Of a stretch of DNA of 64,000 nucleotides, positions 48,011 to 60,335 are shown piece by piece. Below the pieces are notes generated by a model. The model was not told the origin of the DNA. It saw only the letters and a program-made list of their open reading frames with translations, and made no database searches. Source of the DNA: Hermatobates lingyangjiaoensis (lineage: Eukaryota; Arthropoda; Insecta; Hemiptera; Hermatobatidae); the NCBI GenBank assembly GCA_026182355.1, contig JAPFBL010000002.1, positions 2,914,001 to 2,978,000 on the forward strand. Reading direction: 5' to 3'. The position numbers were made by a program, and so were the translations under genes. Every line of letters begins with the position of its first letter. The stretch's first letter is position 1.

Positions 48011-50909
48011 TACAGAAATAACAACACTTTCCATGAAATTTCATAATGTTAACAAATATACTAAACAGTTAGTGTGGTGTGGAAATATGGAGTTGACTTC
48101 TAGATATACATTTGGTAGTTCTTGATTATTATTTGCTGGTTATAAAGTTGTCCGTTTATTTATGAAAATAAAAAGTCACATTAGACATCTTTTCTTTGAG
48201 AAAACTGTCATCTAACGTATATCGTTTCTGTACTTCATACCATCAAAGTTCCACTTCCCAATTTAGTACTTCACAGGGTTCTTGCAAAGTATTCAACAGC
48301 TGTTACTATTTTTATCGATTTATATAAAACTATCGTCCTTAATGATAAAACATTCTTCTATGTGTTGCTTCAATTTTTATTCTTCCTATATCTAAACGTG
48401 TGCACATGGTGCTTATTGAGCACGAAAAACAAAATGAAAATAGCTCTGAGGAAGCGATAACAAGATAGGTCGAATGGTACTAGGTAGGGAACCAAAACTC
48501 GATTATTTTGGTAGAGGGTTCGGTGAATTGAGTTTATTCGAGGGGGACTATGGCAAAAGGTTTCAGAAATTAGGTTAAAGGTCCAGAGTAGGGGAAACAG
48601 AGCTGACCTGGCAAACAAACTCTTCGGCTGTCAATCGCTAACATACACTCCTTCCACGGCTTGGTCTCGCTCACCTTTGTCAGTATGCCTTTGTTTTTTA
48701 GAATGTCTACTCCTTTACTTCTAAAACCTTTTAATTTTTGTAGAAAAGAGTATTCAAATTCACATTTGTTTACAGTGAATTAGAAAACTCTCTTGGTCTC
48801 CCAAGAGCATACTAGATTAACCTCATAACTTTAACTAGTATACTACTTTGTCTTCCATTCTTGATGACACTACCAACAAAGCAATTCTGTAATCTGGTAA
48901 CGTTCGAGAACAGCTCAGTCAGATTTGACTAAGCAGTAAAACAACTTAATTTTACTGCTATAACTTGTAAGCTTATAACTTGTTATTGATGAATACTCCC
49001 GGAATAACTTTCACGAAGTAACCTGACGTTCACCGGGTCTGTCCTTCTGTTTCAAGTTTTTTACACTTCTCCCTCTTATTACCTTTCTTCGCCATCCACT
49101 CTAGTCAGATTGCCAGTTTTTCTTGTAATCTTTCCTTCTATCTAGTAGTTGCAGTATGGTATACGATAGATTTGTGCTCATTGGCCTGCTCAAGTGATCA
49201 TCAATCAATGTTGTTTCATTTATGATGCAACCATTGCACATCCATGCGATCACTGCATAAATATCTTATTACAATTAGGGACGAGTTATGTGGCAATAGA
49301 CCATTAGGTTACAACATAAAAACATACTTAAGTTGTATCCACTGAATGACGATTCCTTCTTCTCTCTCTGTGTTAAATGGACACAATGTTTGTTCTTAAC
49401 TGACATAACTCAAAATTCATCCTATATTATTTTTCAGATATATTGATATATTGATAACCACATATATATTAAACTCATTTAACAATTAGATTCCATTTAA
49501 TTAATTTTAATTATCCAGAAAAATAACTCAATTATATTATATAAATATGTATGTAAGTTACAACTGCTAATGTGAGACAACCCTTATGAACTGGGTTAAG
49601 TTTGGGAAACTATCTGTACACAGTTTTCTTGCATCTATTATTTGCCTAATCTATAATCTACATCATAATAATTATATAGGAGCCAATTTTAATATGCGGT
49701 AATTACTAATTCTAAATCGAAAATTAAATCATGTAATATTTGCAAATTTATGATATTTTGTTTATTATTATTTCGGAAAAAATTAACGCAAAATTAGCTT
49801 CGTCCTATGAAAATAGGATCTTAAATAACTATTACTTTGCTGACTATGAGACGCGAAATGATGCTTTAATGAAATGACACAGTTAAATATCTGTCAATAG
49901 TTCAGTTTTACTATATCATATTTTTACTAACATTATTACTGAACGTTTAGCACAACTGTAAGCGATGGAATTAACAAATATGTTAAATGTCGTAGCGTTT
50001 TTTTTTTCTAACATAATTAATTTCCAAGTGTAATTCAACTTGGATTAACACAATGGTTTACACAAAGCTGAATAGAGTATATATTTGTATAGTTTTCTAT
50101 ATGTGGTCCTAGATGAAAGTTTAGGTATCCTTCAGTAAAATAAATAAATTATGCTGTAGCATAAATCTTAATGTGTTTTTATCTAGAATGAGGACGTTTA
50201 TTGTTAGTATTCTCACTAAGAAGACTAATTTCATTCGGAAATGAAACAATTTAATTAAAATACCAGAAACAGTTGTGAGTCAGCAAAGCACTAAGTTCAC
50301 CTCTTGGCGCCAGTGATTCAATATTAATTCCCCTGTTTTTTTTTAACTCTTTCCTGTAAGGCGAGTTAACACTGTTCAAGTAATAATAAATCGTGCGCGC
50401 TATTTCTGTTCCAAGGACATTTACAATTGCCTGCATGAATACAAGTTAATAACTGAAGTTGCATTCATTGATAGTGTTGCAACATCAAGCAACGCTGACT
50501 TATACACTACAAATCCTTCATTAGTGTATAGTATTAGATTCATTATGATTGAAATAATAAAAAAATATACTACGAATTATTTGTGTTTACTTCCTTCCTG
50601 ATACTTGTGTTTTATACAATCTTTAAAATAAATATTATTATTCAATTCTCAGTAAACAATATAGAAATAGTCGTTTAAAGAACTGTTCGTTTTACAGTTC
50701 CAGTAATGTGGTGTCTGGTTGTTTCGTACACTGATAAGTATTCCAATATGGGCATATATATATATCATTAAATTGTTTGCCGATTTGTATTTTTTCGTGG
50801 AGAAAAAATAAAAATCTACAAGAAGTTTAATGAAATATGTTTGAAAGGTCTGCTTCCCAAGCATACATATATATAGTAAACGGGAAAACGATCCAAAAGG
50901 ACAACAAAC

Positions 50910-51374
50910 GTTTCACGGTAAATCACAGACACAGAACAAAGGAACAAACACACTTTTTATTACTATTTTTTATTATTATTTTTATTTTAAATTATTATTT
51001 ATAAAACTTTATTCTAATCATCCTCATTATTATTATTATTTAAGTATATATTATTTATATTCCTAGATTTTCATTTGTTTCAGTATTTTCCTCTTAATTT
51101 TCTTCATTATTATCTTTTAAGTTTTTATTATTTATATTTCTTAATTTTCTTCATTTTCACTTTCTATTTCTTAGCTCTTCGCTTATTCTTAGTTAATTTT
51201 TCTTCCCTTACTTGAACCGGGCACGCGTGTGACAACACTGTTGGTCTCCAACTGTCGCTTCGCAAGTGCGCTTGATGTCCCTGTCTCAACTCTCCTGATG
51301 ACGGTTCAACCGAAAATTAGAGATAGTAAGTGCATTTGTTCTTTTGTTCTGTGTCTGTGATTTACCGTTCAAAC
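50910..51374. repeat. Fold-back element, about 44-bp terminal inverted repeats
   Basis: Arms 50910-50953 (GGTAAATCACAGACACAGAA) and 51330-51374 are complementary with few mismatches. The interior is TTATTATTTTT-rich, then GC-richer at 51215-51300, and holds a hammerhead-like core at 51295-51315. Confidence 0.78.
51295..51315 (+). ncRNA. Hammerhead-ribozyme-like core
   Basis: CTGATGA, one base, a 9-nt hairpin (GGT-TCA-ACC), then GAAA. The core is flanked by CTCTC on the left and TTAGAGA on the right, which could pair. This is the catalytic-core layout of minimal hammerheads reported in Penelope-like terminal repeats. Self-cleavage is not shown. Confidence 0.4.
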
Positions 51375-51437
51375 CACAATATGAAATGAAAAAAAAAAGA
51401 CTAATATCTTTCAACCGTAACAAGTGGTCATCGACAG
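51372..51437 (-). repeat. Single arm of the 39487-type repeat
   Basis: AAACCACAATATGAAATG, then an A-run, AGACTAATATC and TTTCAACCGTAACAAG match the left arm at 39487. It directly abuts the fold-back element at 50910-51374. Its core reads CTGTCGA instead of CTGACGA. Confidence 0.65.
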
Positions 51438-51533
51438 TTGTACTAATGCATGAATAAATTACATAGACCATTTAGAAGAAGTTTTCTACAATACGAAAAT
51501 GGTTTATGAAATTTATTCATGCCTTAGTACAAC
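51438..51533. repeat. Inverted repeat, about 36-bp arms, short loop
   Basis: Arms 51438-51473 (TTGTACTAATGCATGAATAA start) and 51497-51533 pair with few mismatches around a 23-bp loop. It continues directly from the arm-like repeat at 51372-51437. Confidence 0.75.
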
Positions 51534-52209
51534 GGTGATTTAACAAAACATGTTTAAATGAAGGATTGCTCCCCAAATTTACAAACATATATATATAATG
51601 AGTCACTCGTGCATAGGCACTGCAGAACTGCAGCTGTCATACTACTCAATCCCACTTATGATTCTATAAAGAAGTACATGATTTATAATTAAGCTAAAGA
51701 TATTGTTCATGGGAAAAAATACCAATGCCTTTGAAATGACTCAGTGTTTCACAAATGGAATGAAGCGATGTTTTGCGCATGGAGGTATGGAAGTGACAGC
51801 CAGGCTCACTGTAACGTGGAGATAGAAAGTGAGAGACATGGAGAGAGAGTGTTATCACTCATACATCATCAACAAAGCGCTAGTGGAAGGCAGTGTTTCT
51901 TTTTGGCCGGTCATCTCAAGCCCTTTCAATCTTTCAGTTTTACCATTTCGTTTATCCACCTATTGTCTGATACGCTAAATGCTGTCAAAGTTTAATGTTA
52001 ACTTTTTTCCACTTCCGTAAGTATTAAACAGATTAATAGATAGATGTACTTTCATTGTAAATAATGATCCGTCTTTCTCATTTAAATAATGCTATCCTAA
52101 GATCATTGTAAGTCTTTAACAAGTTTGTTATAATCTTAAAGAACGTACTTTAAAATATAAAAAACACGACACAGAAAAAAGATAAAATGCACACCTACTA
52201 AATTGAATA

Positions 52210-52230
52210 TTTCGAATTGTTCATCATCAG
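52210..52230 (-). ncRNA. Hammerhead-ribozyme-like core
   Basis: On the minus strand: CTGATGA, one base, a 9-nt hairpin (GAA-CAA-TTC), then GAAA. The geometry is identical to the 51295 core but the stem sequence differs, so the pairing is kept by compensating change. CTTCTC precedes it. Confidence 0.4.
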
Positions 52231-53654
52231 GAGAAGATTAGAAGAGAAGACGGTGTGACATTATAACACATAGGTAGACATATATTAGGGGTAAGGCGTG
52301 CTATATTTAAAAAAATAAACCCGTCTAACCCTCCTTTATAAATGTGTTTAAATAGAATAGGAATTCGGTTAATTAAAATAAATTAAATATTATTTATTAG
52401 TTAAATATATTCCTTCCAATGCAAAAAAAGTTTTGAAAATTCTTATGATTTCATGTATATGAGTTGTATGAAACTCATTTTTCTATTTTTACATATACAA
52501 AAAATTATTATCCTGGAGATACGATCATATAAAAGTTATATTAAAAAAAAATGTCCATGTTATAAGTTTTTGTGTTGCATTTTGTTGTACTAGTGGGGTT
52601 GGATAATAAAATGTCAAGTTTCTTTTTAAAATAACTTGAAATATTTTCTTTTATGAATATGATTTACATAGTAAAGCGAAAGCATAAAGGTCGGTCGGCC
52701 ACCTAGAGAGGTAATTACTCTCTACATATGTCCTTCCTATCTCGCACGGCTGACAGTGGTGCCCCTGACAAGGTGAAATACAGGTGGAGATTATGTACTT
52801 TACAAGCGGGCTGATAATAAAATCATTCAGCTGAGGTTTTGTTTTTCACGATTTTATCCAGAAGAATTGATTTGAATGGATTGATTGTGATTTGAATGGA
52901 ATGATAATTAAAACAGAGAAAGGTCGGCAAGTACGATGGACTAGAAGGTCATCTCAACTAGATGGTCATTTCGCCCTTCGAATGGATTCTGTCTATTGCC
53001 TCTATCTCTATTTCAATGCCTCCGTCTGAAATCAATCTAAAAGATGACACTTCTAATAGATGACCATACTTAGTTTCCTATTCTTATTACACATCCCAGT
53101 ATGATTCCTACATAATGCTTTACTTCTCCAAAAAAAAAGTTTTTTATTTCATACTTGAAGTGTCCGTACAGAATTTTTCAATAAAAAGTGCATTAGATTT
53201 GTACTTCCGAATTCCACAATCGTATAAATTTCAATATCGAACAGTTTATATACTCACATTACTCTAGTTCTTCTATTTTCTTTACAAGTAAGAATACACT
53301 TTAACATTTCGTTGGCATATAAAAATTATATTTGCAGTTTCAAATCTCAATCAATAGGACACTTTCATTTATGATGCTTATAGTGTTTTCCCTTTTTAAA
53401 ATTTTTTAAGGTTTTTTAAATATAACCCAGTATTATTGTATTGTGTTTTATACTCTTTAAAAATGTCTACTATAATAAAATCCAGTATTGAAAATGTATC
53501 AGTTGATGTAGAATCAACTGAGCAATGTAGCACATAGTGAACTTAAATGAGTGTCATTACAAATGGAACATACAGACACCCTTAAAGTGTTTAAATATGG
53601 AGACATAGAAATGTAAACGATGAAATTACGCAATCATGTATTTTCTAAATATAT

Positions 53655-53662
53655 GTCTCTTT

Positions 53663-53702
<40 letters not shown>

Positions 53703-53705
53703 ACT
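53655..53705 (+). repeat. (CT)n microsatellite followed by GT-rich stretch
   Basis: The pure CT core is 53669-53698. The next 80 bases are rich in TGTGTG and TGTATG. The open frame across it is low complexity. Confidence 0.95.
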
Positions 53706-54259
53706 CTTTGTCTGTCTGTATTGTGTGTGCTTATGTATGTGTGTGTGTTTGTATGCATGTGGAGTGTGCTTGTAAGTGTGTCTATACTACACTTATATAT
53801 ACTTATACATATACTACACACGGTTCAGTTTATATCCAAAGTTTACCAAATTTGATAGGAATATATTCAATACAAAATCCATTTCAAATGAAAAATACTT
53901 TAAAATAGTTTAATAGTTATTTAAAAAGAGTTGTGCGTAACTATTTATTTAAATAATTAAATATTTATTTAACTACTTATTTCGTTGTTATTAGAATTGT
54001 TATTAATGTTTTAACTGTTCAAAGAGTTTAATCAGTATAACGTTCAAAGTCGATTATGATGTCTTAGTAATAAAATATTTAGAATGTTTTAGGACTGATT
54101 TGTTGGGTCCGTTTTAGAATGAATGTTTTATTCATTTGATCTTTATTGAGTTTGTGAATTTGAAATTGTAAGCTTACTTAAATCAGCTGCTATATAATCT
54201 CTATTGGACATTATAGTCACATTATAAGTATATTATAAATGTAATAATATTATAAATTT

Positions 54260-54287
54260 AATTTAGGAAATTATAATTTCCTAAATT
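54260..54287. repeat. 28-bp perfect palindrome
   Basis: The arm is AATTTAGGAAATTA, followed at once by its complement. The surroundings are AT-rich, with ATTATAAAT repeats just to the left. Confidence 0.75.
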
Positions 54288-55022
54288 CATTTCATGTATT
54301 TAGTAAAGAAAGAAATCATTTTTTTTATTTTTGATATATAACGATTTATAATTATTTTTGTGCGATAAGTTTACATCTAATATGACCATAAATTGAATAC
54401 AAAATTAGTTTCTAGACTGCAATACCACGTTTTGCCGCAAGAAAACCGAAACCAAAATAAGCAATTTATTAAAAATGTAATTCTATTAAGTTGGGATTGT
54501 ATAAATTCTATTGTTAGGATTAAGTATAAATAATAAGTAATACATTGAAATAATTCCTTTTTTAAGGTATTTAACTTAAAAAATTCTTCAACTAAGCACA
54601 TAATTCAAGTTAAAGTTGACTATGTGTAGCTTTATCCACAAATTATATAAACTTTCAGGTGGCCTCAAATACTTAATCCGTTAAAATCGTGAATCCATTT
54701 TTTCATGATTTGTACGTACTTATTATACTAAAGTAAAACTAATGCTAGTTTACACCAAATAAACTTCCTTTAAATATTTGAATAATTTGTTTATGAATAA
54801 CTTATTTAGTAATGAAAAGGAACTGGTAACATTGCTCACCAATTTAAATATTTTTTTTTTTGTAATTAGAATAGGCTATCATAAAATCAAGCAAATGACG
54901 GTAACTAATAAGCATGATTAATAAATCATAGTGAATATATTATCAAATTGATCATTAATTTGAATCAAAGTGTATAGTGATATCATCTGATGGTTTTCAA
55001 TTAGGAGCAGAAGAGTATAATG

Positions 55023-55375
55023 TTCCCTCATTATCACTTTCTATAGTTCGCTGTGCCTCATCTTTGCTATTCTAATGAAGTCAGAGATCTCATCTTCCTG
55101 TCTATCACTCCTGATTCCTGATTCTGCTTTTCCATTAGACTTGGTTGAAAATCTCCGTCTGTCTGTCCTTCTATTTCTACGGGATTCTTTTCCCAACTTT
55201 ATCGCCCTCTACACCCCTCTATCACACTCTAACCCTCTGTCCCTCATTATTCCAGTGTGATAGAGTCAGCTAGAAATCGCCCTCTTACTTTCCCTCTTTC
55301 CCTGCACGCTCTATACCCAGTATTATCGCTCACTATCTCTCTCTTGTCCCCTTGTGCGTCAATATCCCTCTTGCA
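55023..55375 (+). repeat. Pyrimidine-rich tract, about 350 bp
   Basis: Irregular CT-rich sequence with repeated CCCTCT/TCTATC words. The open frame 55075-55260 is a by-product. Confidence 0.6.
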
Positions 55376-55853
55376 ATAAAGTTAATTTGGCAAAAACGCA
55401 CTCACATCTTTTATTTCTTTTAGCTCTTTTTTCATACATTATCACAGGGATGGGGAGAACTGGATACAAAGAGGAAATTTCGAATCTCTAAAATTTGGAG
55501 ATTAGGTCTCCCAACCACCTAGCTTTTTTAGAATTAAAGCGTAATTAACGCTATAAAGTAACAAAGAATTTAAAGTAATGATATTTTAAGAGTGTAATTA
55601 ATTATTAGTGTTAGTTATAATATTAATAAATATAGATAAAATAATAATTATGACAATGACAACAGTAATAATTGTACTGTCAATAACAGTATCAATATTG
55701 ACCCTGTCATGTGGTTTCTGTCAGTCCATTTCAGACAGGTGTTTCGACCAGCCAAGATCTGGTCAATTTATGTCTCTATCAGATGCTCCTCTCTCTTCTA
55801 TATAATTATACTACATAATGAGTCACCTGAGCCTATAGAAAGAAATTTCCTTT

Positions 55854-56660
55854 TACTTTACTATAAGTAAAGTACAGTAATCATGAAAAAATTGGTCTCT
55901 AGATTTTGACTGATTTTGAGGTTTTTGAGGTATCGAAAGGTACAGTTGTACGTTTTTCATTGTTGCCTGCTGTGTGTGCGTGTGTGTGTAGGTGTACGTG
56001 TGTGTATGTGGGTATCCTAAAGTTTGTGGTCACGCTACAAGCTATACACTTTGGGATACATCATTTCATGAATATAATTCACATTTTACTGAAAAAATTG
56101 CATCTATAGAGTAAATGCGCTGTACTGTTTATAAACAATTTCACATCATGAGAAAGTCACTTTTTTATCCAAAATATTATTTTTGACATTTTTTATTTCA
56201 TTAACTACAAAGTGCTAATTTTAGATTTTCAAAATGTTGGTGTTATTATGTAAATATAGTAAAGTAGGAGCTTTAACTGAAAAAACTTATAATTTTTTTT
56301 AGTTACTGTAAAGATCAGTGTAAAAATTCTGATATACTACTAATTCTAGAAACCGTCATGATACTGGTCACACCGTCTGACGGATCATAAGTAAATTATA
56401 CCAAAAAATAGCTACATATGTGGCTTGTACTTATTTCTTGAGCTGTATTTTTTACCTTAATTATATGGATGGAAAGAGCCATTCATATGGTAGATTATAT
56501 GGTAAATTATAATATGGTCGATTTTATGGTTTTAGAAAATATTATTTTTATACTAAGCAGCTTACTATAAAAGAATGAAATTCGGTGAAAAATCGTCCTG
56601 AAATTAGTATGCAACAAAAAAAATGAAATTCTGATTTCTGCAAAAGGTAACATAGCTTGT
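55854..56660 (+). mobile_element. Family-H element, left two-thirds, diverged
   Basis: TACTTTACTATAAGTAAAGTA at 55854 is followed by TCTAGATTTTGACTGATTTT, a GTGTGTGCGTGTGTGTG microsatellite at 55970-56008, GAAAGTCACTTTTTT near 56151 and CCGTCTGACGG near 56370, all in family order. Similarity fades near 56660 and no right end was found. Confidence 0.68.
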
Positions 56661-56839
56661 ACTAATATGTAATAAAACCGGCTTTTAATAATAATAACCT
56701 GCTGTACATTCGTACTGTATATTCGTAATGTACGTAAAAAACTGAATCAGAATAATTTTGAAATTAAATATTTTTACCAAATAATCGTAATGATTAATAC
56801 AAAATATGAAGAAATACGTTTTTTTATCGAAGTGATAAG

Positions 56840-57120
56840 ATGAAAAGATCCAAGTAGAGTGGGATGACAGCAGTGTGGGAAAGAAACCCCTCCGATCCTC
56901 TTCGTCCTTAGTTGGCAGAAATTCCTTAATCTCGCTTAGTTAGGATGTCGTGACATAGCGGATACCTGCTGTTATTAATTCGAGGGGTTGTTCGTGACTA
57001 GCGTCCAATCTGAGGGTTGGTTACCGACCAATCTCAAATACGAACCCAAATATAGATGTTGGAGGTTTTGATCCCAAACCAAAGGACTAAACTGTGAGTC
57101 AATAGAACAAAAGAGATATT
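56840..57120. other. GC-richer unclassified patch
   Basis: It includes CCCCTCCGATCCTCTTCG and GGTTGGTTACCGACC (a small inverted repeat). GAGGTTTTGATCCC-type sequence near 57065 hints at a worn tRNA-SINE B-box, but no A-box is seen. Confidence 0.3.
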
Positions 57121-58284
57121 TGAAGGGGAAGTTCATCTGAAAGGAAGATTTGTATTTAGGTCATTTAGTCATTATTTAGTCAGGCAACTAGAATAAATTA
57201 ATATACAGGAACTGAGAAACCTCACATGGTACAAATGTATAGCAATTTCCATACTTATAGTGTACACTCATGACTGGCGAAGGCTTATTCTTCCTTAAAA
57301 TAAAATTATTATGGTAAAATTAAAACTAATATTGTGTTCCTATTATATTATGATTGCTATTATTACATTATTATTATATTTCAGTATCATATTTTGTAAA
57401 TTATTATTTTTAATTATGAATTTTTACTTACTCTCTTAAATTATCATTTTACATATTTGTCTTCTTTTGAATGTTGTTACAGTCTCATAAATGCTAAACT
57501 CATAAAATATGTTTTTTTGTTATTATTATGGGAATCCTGAACATGCATTTAACACGAAATAATCAATAAACAAAACCCCCGAAGTGCTGAATAGGAGTCA
57601 AAAACAACAGATCTACTGAATACATTTACTACAAGGAGTAGTAGTAGTTTATTACATGGAGTATGAATTGTGCAATCAGGATAGCTCTAAGACTTTATTA
57701 TTAAAACAATTCATTCTTTCATTTTAATAGTTATCATATAACGCACAAAAAATAAAAAAGATCCTATGAGCAAAAGAAAGATAACAAACAAAATATTGGA
57801 CTTTAATGTAGGGAAATGTTGTAATAAAACAAAATTTAACGATACTTATATAGAAAACCGATGATATAACCATTTATAATATATCCTTCATTCCTCAGCA
57901 CATAAACTATTCGCAATCAGATGTATGGTAGACATTCCTTTGCCTGTAGTGAAGTACAATGAGTTAGAACAATGAAAGAATTAACAACCAACAATTGACT
58001 TATTTAAGTAACAATAATCAAAAATAATTACCAACAGAATAAATCAAAATTTCAATAGTAATAACCAAAGAAAATCGTCTTCAAATATCAGCAATAACTG
58101 AATGATTTTTACTTATTTAGAAAACCTACAAACAATCACTGAACTTATTTAAATAAGTAAATTTCAAAATTTAACCGAAACCAAATTATTCAATTTAGTA
58201 TGGATTAAATTTTGCCTTTAGAATATGAAGAAAACCAATTTAACCGAAATGAAATTAATAGAATAATACGAGAAGGATGGTGTT

Positions 58285-58440
58285 GGGACTGGAAGGGCTC
58301 TGCAACAACGATATAAAGAACACATTCATGCTTTTAAATACAAAAAAAGTAATCGAATTTTGTTAATAGTTTTTTTACGCATGGATAATATGGGTGAGAC
58401 AATATTGTGTACTCGAGATACTATGTTAAGAACTAAGGCT
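58285..58440 (+). pseudogene. GIY-YIG-like endonuclease fragment (Penelope-like element?)
   Basis: One frame reads TGRALQQRYKEHIHAFKY followed by KKSNRILL. This resembles the TGR.L..RYKEH..A.KY...NSA block of GIY-YIG endonuclease domains found at the C-terminus of Penelope-like retroelements. A stop-free but diverging tail follows. The YIG motif itself is not recognised, and no reverse transcriptase is visible nearby. The element type is inferred, supported loosely by the hammerhead-like repeats in the window. Confidence 0.42.
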
Positions 58441-58886
58441 GATAATAACAAAAGTGTTAGATATATTCATGCATATGTATTTCATTAGACCTGTTATGAA
58501 TTAACAAACCAAACAACTGAGAGATGACTTAATCAAGCCATTAGCCTTGCAGTCGTAAGGAAAGAACAAAGGGACTAATAAAAGGAGAAGTGCGATCAAA
58601 ACAAAAATCACATAAATATGTTTTTGAAAAAAACTGAAAGTTAATAAGACCTTAAAATTGATTAAATATCCATTGCATGAACAAATATTGTTAGCCAGTT
58701 AAGTAAGTTACTCGTAAGTAATTGTTAAGTAAGTATATGGTTAAACTACAATAGACAGACACACTGTTTGCACTGCTTTTGGCTAAGTTCGAAACAGGTT
58801 GAGGAAAGTTGAGACATCACAAGGTCGGATGATTTATTTTGCTAGTGCTACTTGTATCCATTCTAATATTCCTTAACATCATTCAG

Positions 58887-58992
58887 ATCAGAAAGTTGCA
58901 TGAAAAAAAGAATTTACCTCTGTTGGTTGGCGGAACCAATTATTATATAGAAAGCATCGTATGGAAGATTCTAGTGGACGATGAAGCCCAGG
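58887..58992 (+). CDS. TRIT1: TRIT1 exon: GGTNYYIES motif exon
   Basis: This encodes IRKLHEKK followed by LPLLVGGTNYYIESIVWKILVDD. The GGTNYY(I/V)ES block is a signature of tRNA dimethylallyltransferases, part of the DMAPP/tRNA-binding core. The acceptor is attcag, ending at 58886. Joining it to the exon ending at 27676 gives ALPI|IRKLH in phase 0. Counting residues between the FRN/YRN motif and VGG gives 21, the same spacing as in human TRIT1 (recalled family knowledge). The 3' border is inferred: conservation fades after DDEAQ, and GG|GTGACC at 58993 is the most plausible donor (phase 1). A second GT at 59021 would give a longer exon. No further TRIT1 exon was recognised before 64000. Confidence 0.83.
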
Positions 58993-59445
58993 GTGACCAC
59001 CCTCTGGTCATCTCCAGCAGGTCTTTCACTGACCTTAACCGACTGATATCAATGATATCCTCGCTCCTCTCTTTTCAGGTTAACTCTTCTGCACTAACAT
59101 TCCTTGATCTCTTTGCTTCTTAAACCAGATTCTTTAACTGGCAGTTTTATTGTTTAATACTATTTTTTTTTTTCATTCCTAATAAAATAAGTCAGAAAAT
59201 TTTTTGTTATTTTCATCTCTGAAAAGAAGCTGAAAGATTTGTTCATATTGATATCAATCTGATAGCTGAGATATTCATTAATATTCTTCACGAAGTAAAA
59301 ATTGTTGCCATGAGTTCATAGTAAAATGTAATATTACTGTAAAATCGTCAAGAAATTCTAAATTTTGTTATAAATTATTATCCAGTATTATTATTTTTAA
59401 AAGTACATAGATTTTACAGAGGCATTTTTTTCTTATGATTTTTAG

Positions 59446-59595
59446 AAATTGATTCGAGTTGGAGAAAGAATAGCCCTGATGTATCTACGTGGAAAGGTTA
59501 AAAGCGATTCAAAAGAGTGTAGAAAACTGGAAGATTTGATAAAGCAATCTTCAGAGATTTGCAACATTGACTCCACAGATATTGGCCTAGATATG
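59446..59595 (+). CDS. Exon-like ORF of unknown product
   Basis: An open frame of about 50 codons contains ERIALMYLRGKVKSDS and a charged stretch ECRKLEDLIKQSSE. It is flanked by a plausible acceptor (gatttttag at 59445) and a plausible donor (GTCAGT at 59596). Its composition is coding-like and unlike the AT-only ORFs around it. I do not recognise the family. It lies about 450 bp after the TRIT1 exon on the same strand. It does not join TRIT1 in frame with the likely TRIT1 donors, because the phase-1 and phase-2 joins both meet stops. It could be an exon of another gene, an alternative exon, or a pseudo-exon. Confidence 0.35.
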
Positions 59596-59851
59596 TCAGT
59601 CCTATGTTTTTCATTTTTAATTTTCCCCTGTATAGTATAAAGCCTGTATAGTAAGTATAAAAATAATTATTTGAATGAGTGTACAAACAAAAATGTTCTT
59701 TGAAGCAAAGGAAGCTTTTAATTTATAAAAATTACTAGTAAGGGTAACAGAATTTCGAGATGTTGGTAATGGAGCTTGAAAAACAAGTGTTGTCATAGGG
59801 AATTATTCAAATCTAGATAGTAATTAAATAGTAGAATGTATGTTCTATACC

Positions 59852-60335
59852 AGAGGGTGCTCATACATTTTCAGCATGCGAGCTACTTATAAAATGAACC
59901 AGTCACAGTGAACTAACCACCGTTTTTATTTAGAGGTATATTGAGTATTCTTACATTTTAAGATTATGTATGCAATATTTCATATTTAAAAAAAACTTTC
60001 TCTTCCCATTTTATATGAAGTTTTTTCCTTCTTGCCCGATCCAGTCTCCCCACTCATTTATATACTGTTTCTTAATTTTAAAAGGAAACATATAAAGTAA
60101 AGCGCAGGAGACAACTTAATGACTAGTTTATTAGCTCTACTGCACTTAGAGCCACTTATGCTGTTGCTGAGTGTTCTAAGTATCAGAAAAATCACAATTC
60201 ATTCGACTGCCCGTGCTGTATATCAATCAGTGACGGGATGAATTATAGGCTGATGTTAATGTTTTTAATGTCATGGGCTCTACTAATAATAACTTGGCGA
60301 TCGACGTCTTGAGCACTCCTGTTCTACCCTAGTTA
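59852..60335. mobile_element. hAT-type MITE-like repeat, degenerate
   Basis: The left end reads CCAGAGGGTGCTCATACATT then GCGAGCTACTTATAAAATGA. The right end is GGCGATCGACGTCTTGAGCA with CTCCTG. CCAG.GGTGCTCA and its complement form an imperfect inverted repeat. GAGCTACTT and GCGATCGAC near the ends are familiar from arthropod non-autonomous hAT repeats. No transposase and no clear target duplication were seen. Confidence 0.4.

Larger units (their letters stand above)
27677..58886 (+). other. TRIT1: TRIT1 intron, about 31.2 kb, filled with transposable elements
   Basis: The segment lies between two in-phase TRIT1 exons, with GT at 27677 and AG at 58886. It holds at least six family-H copies in both orientations, the mariner/hAT nest, two SINE copies, a LINE end, fold-back repeats and a GIY-YIG fragment. 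Splicing is inferred from motif continuity and frame, not from transcript data. No host exon was recognised inside it. Confidence 0.75.

Noticed and set aside
35741..52260. CRISPR-like reading of the recurring CATCAG/CTGATGA words
   Set aside because: They are scattered, in both orientations, without regular spacers. They belong to eukaryotic repeat families.
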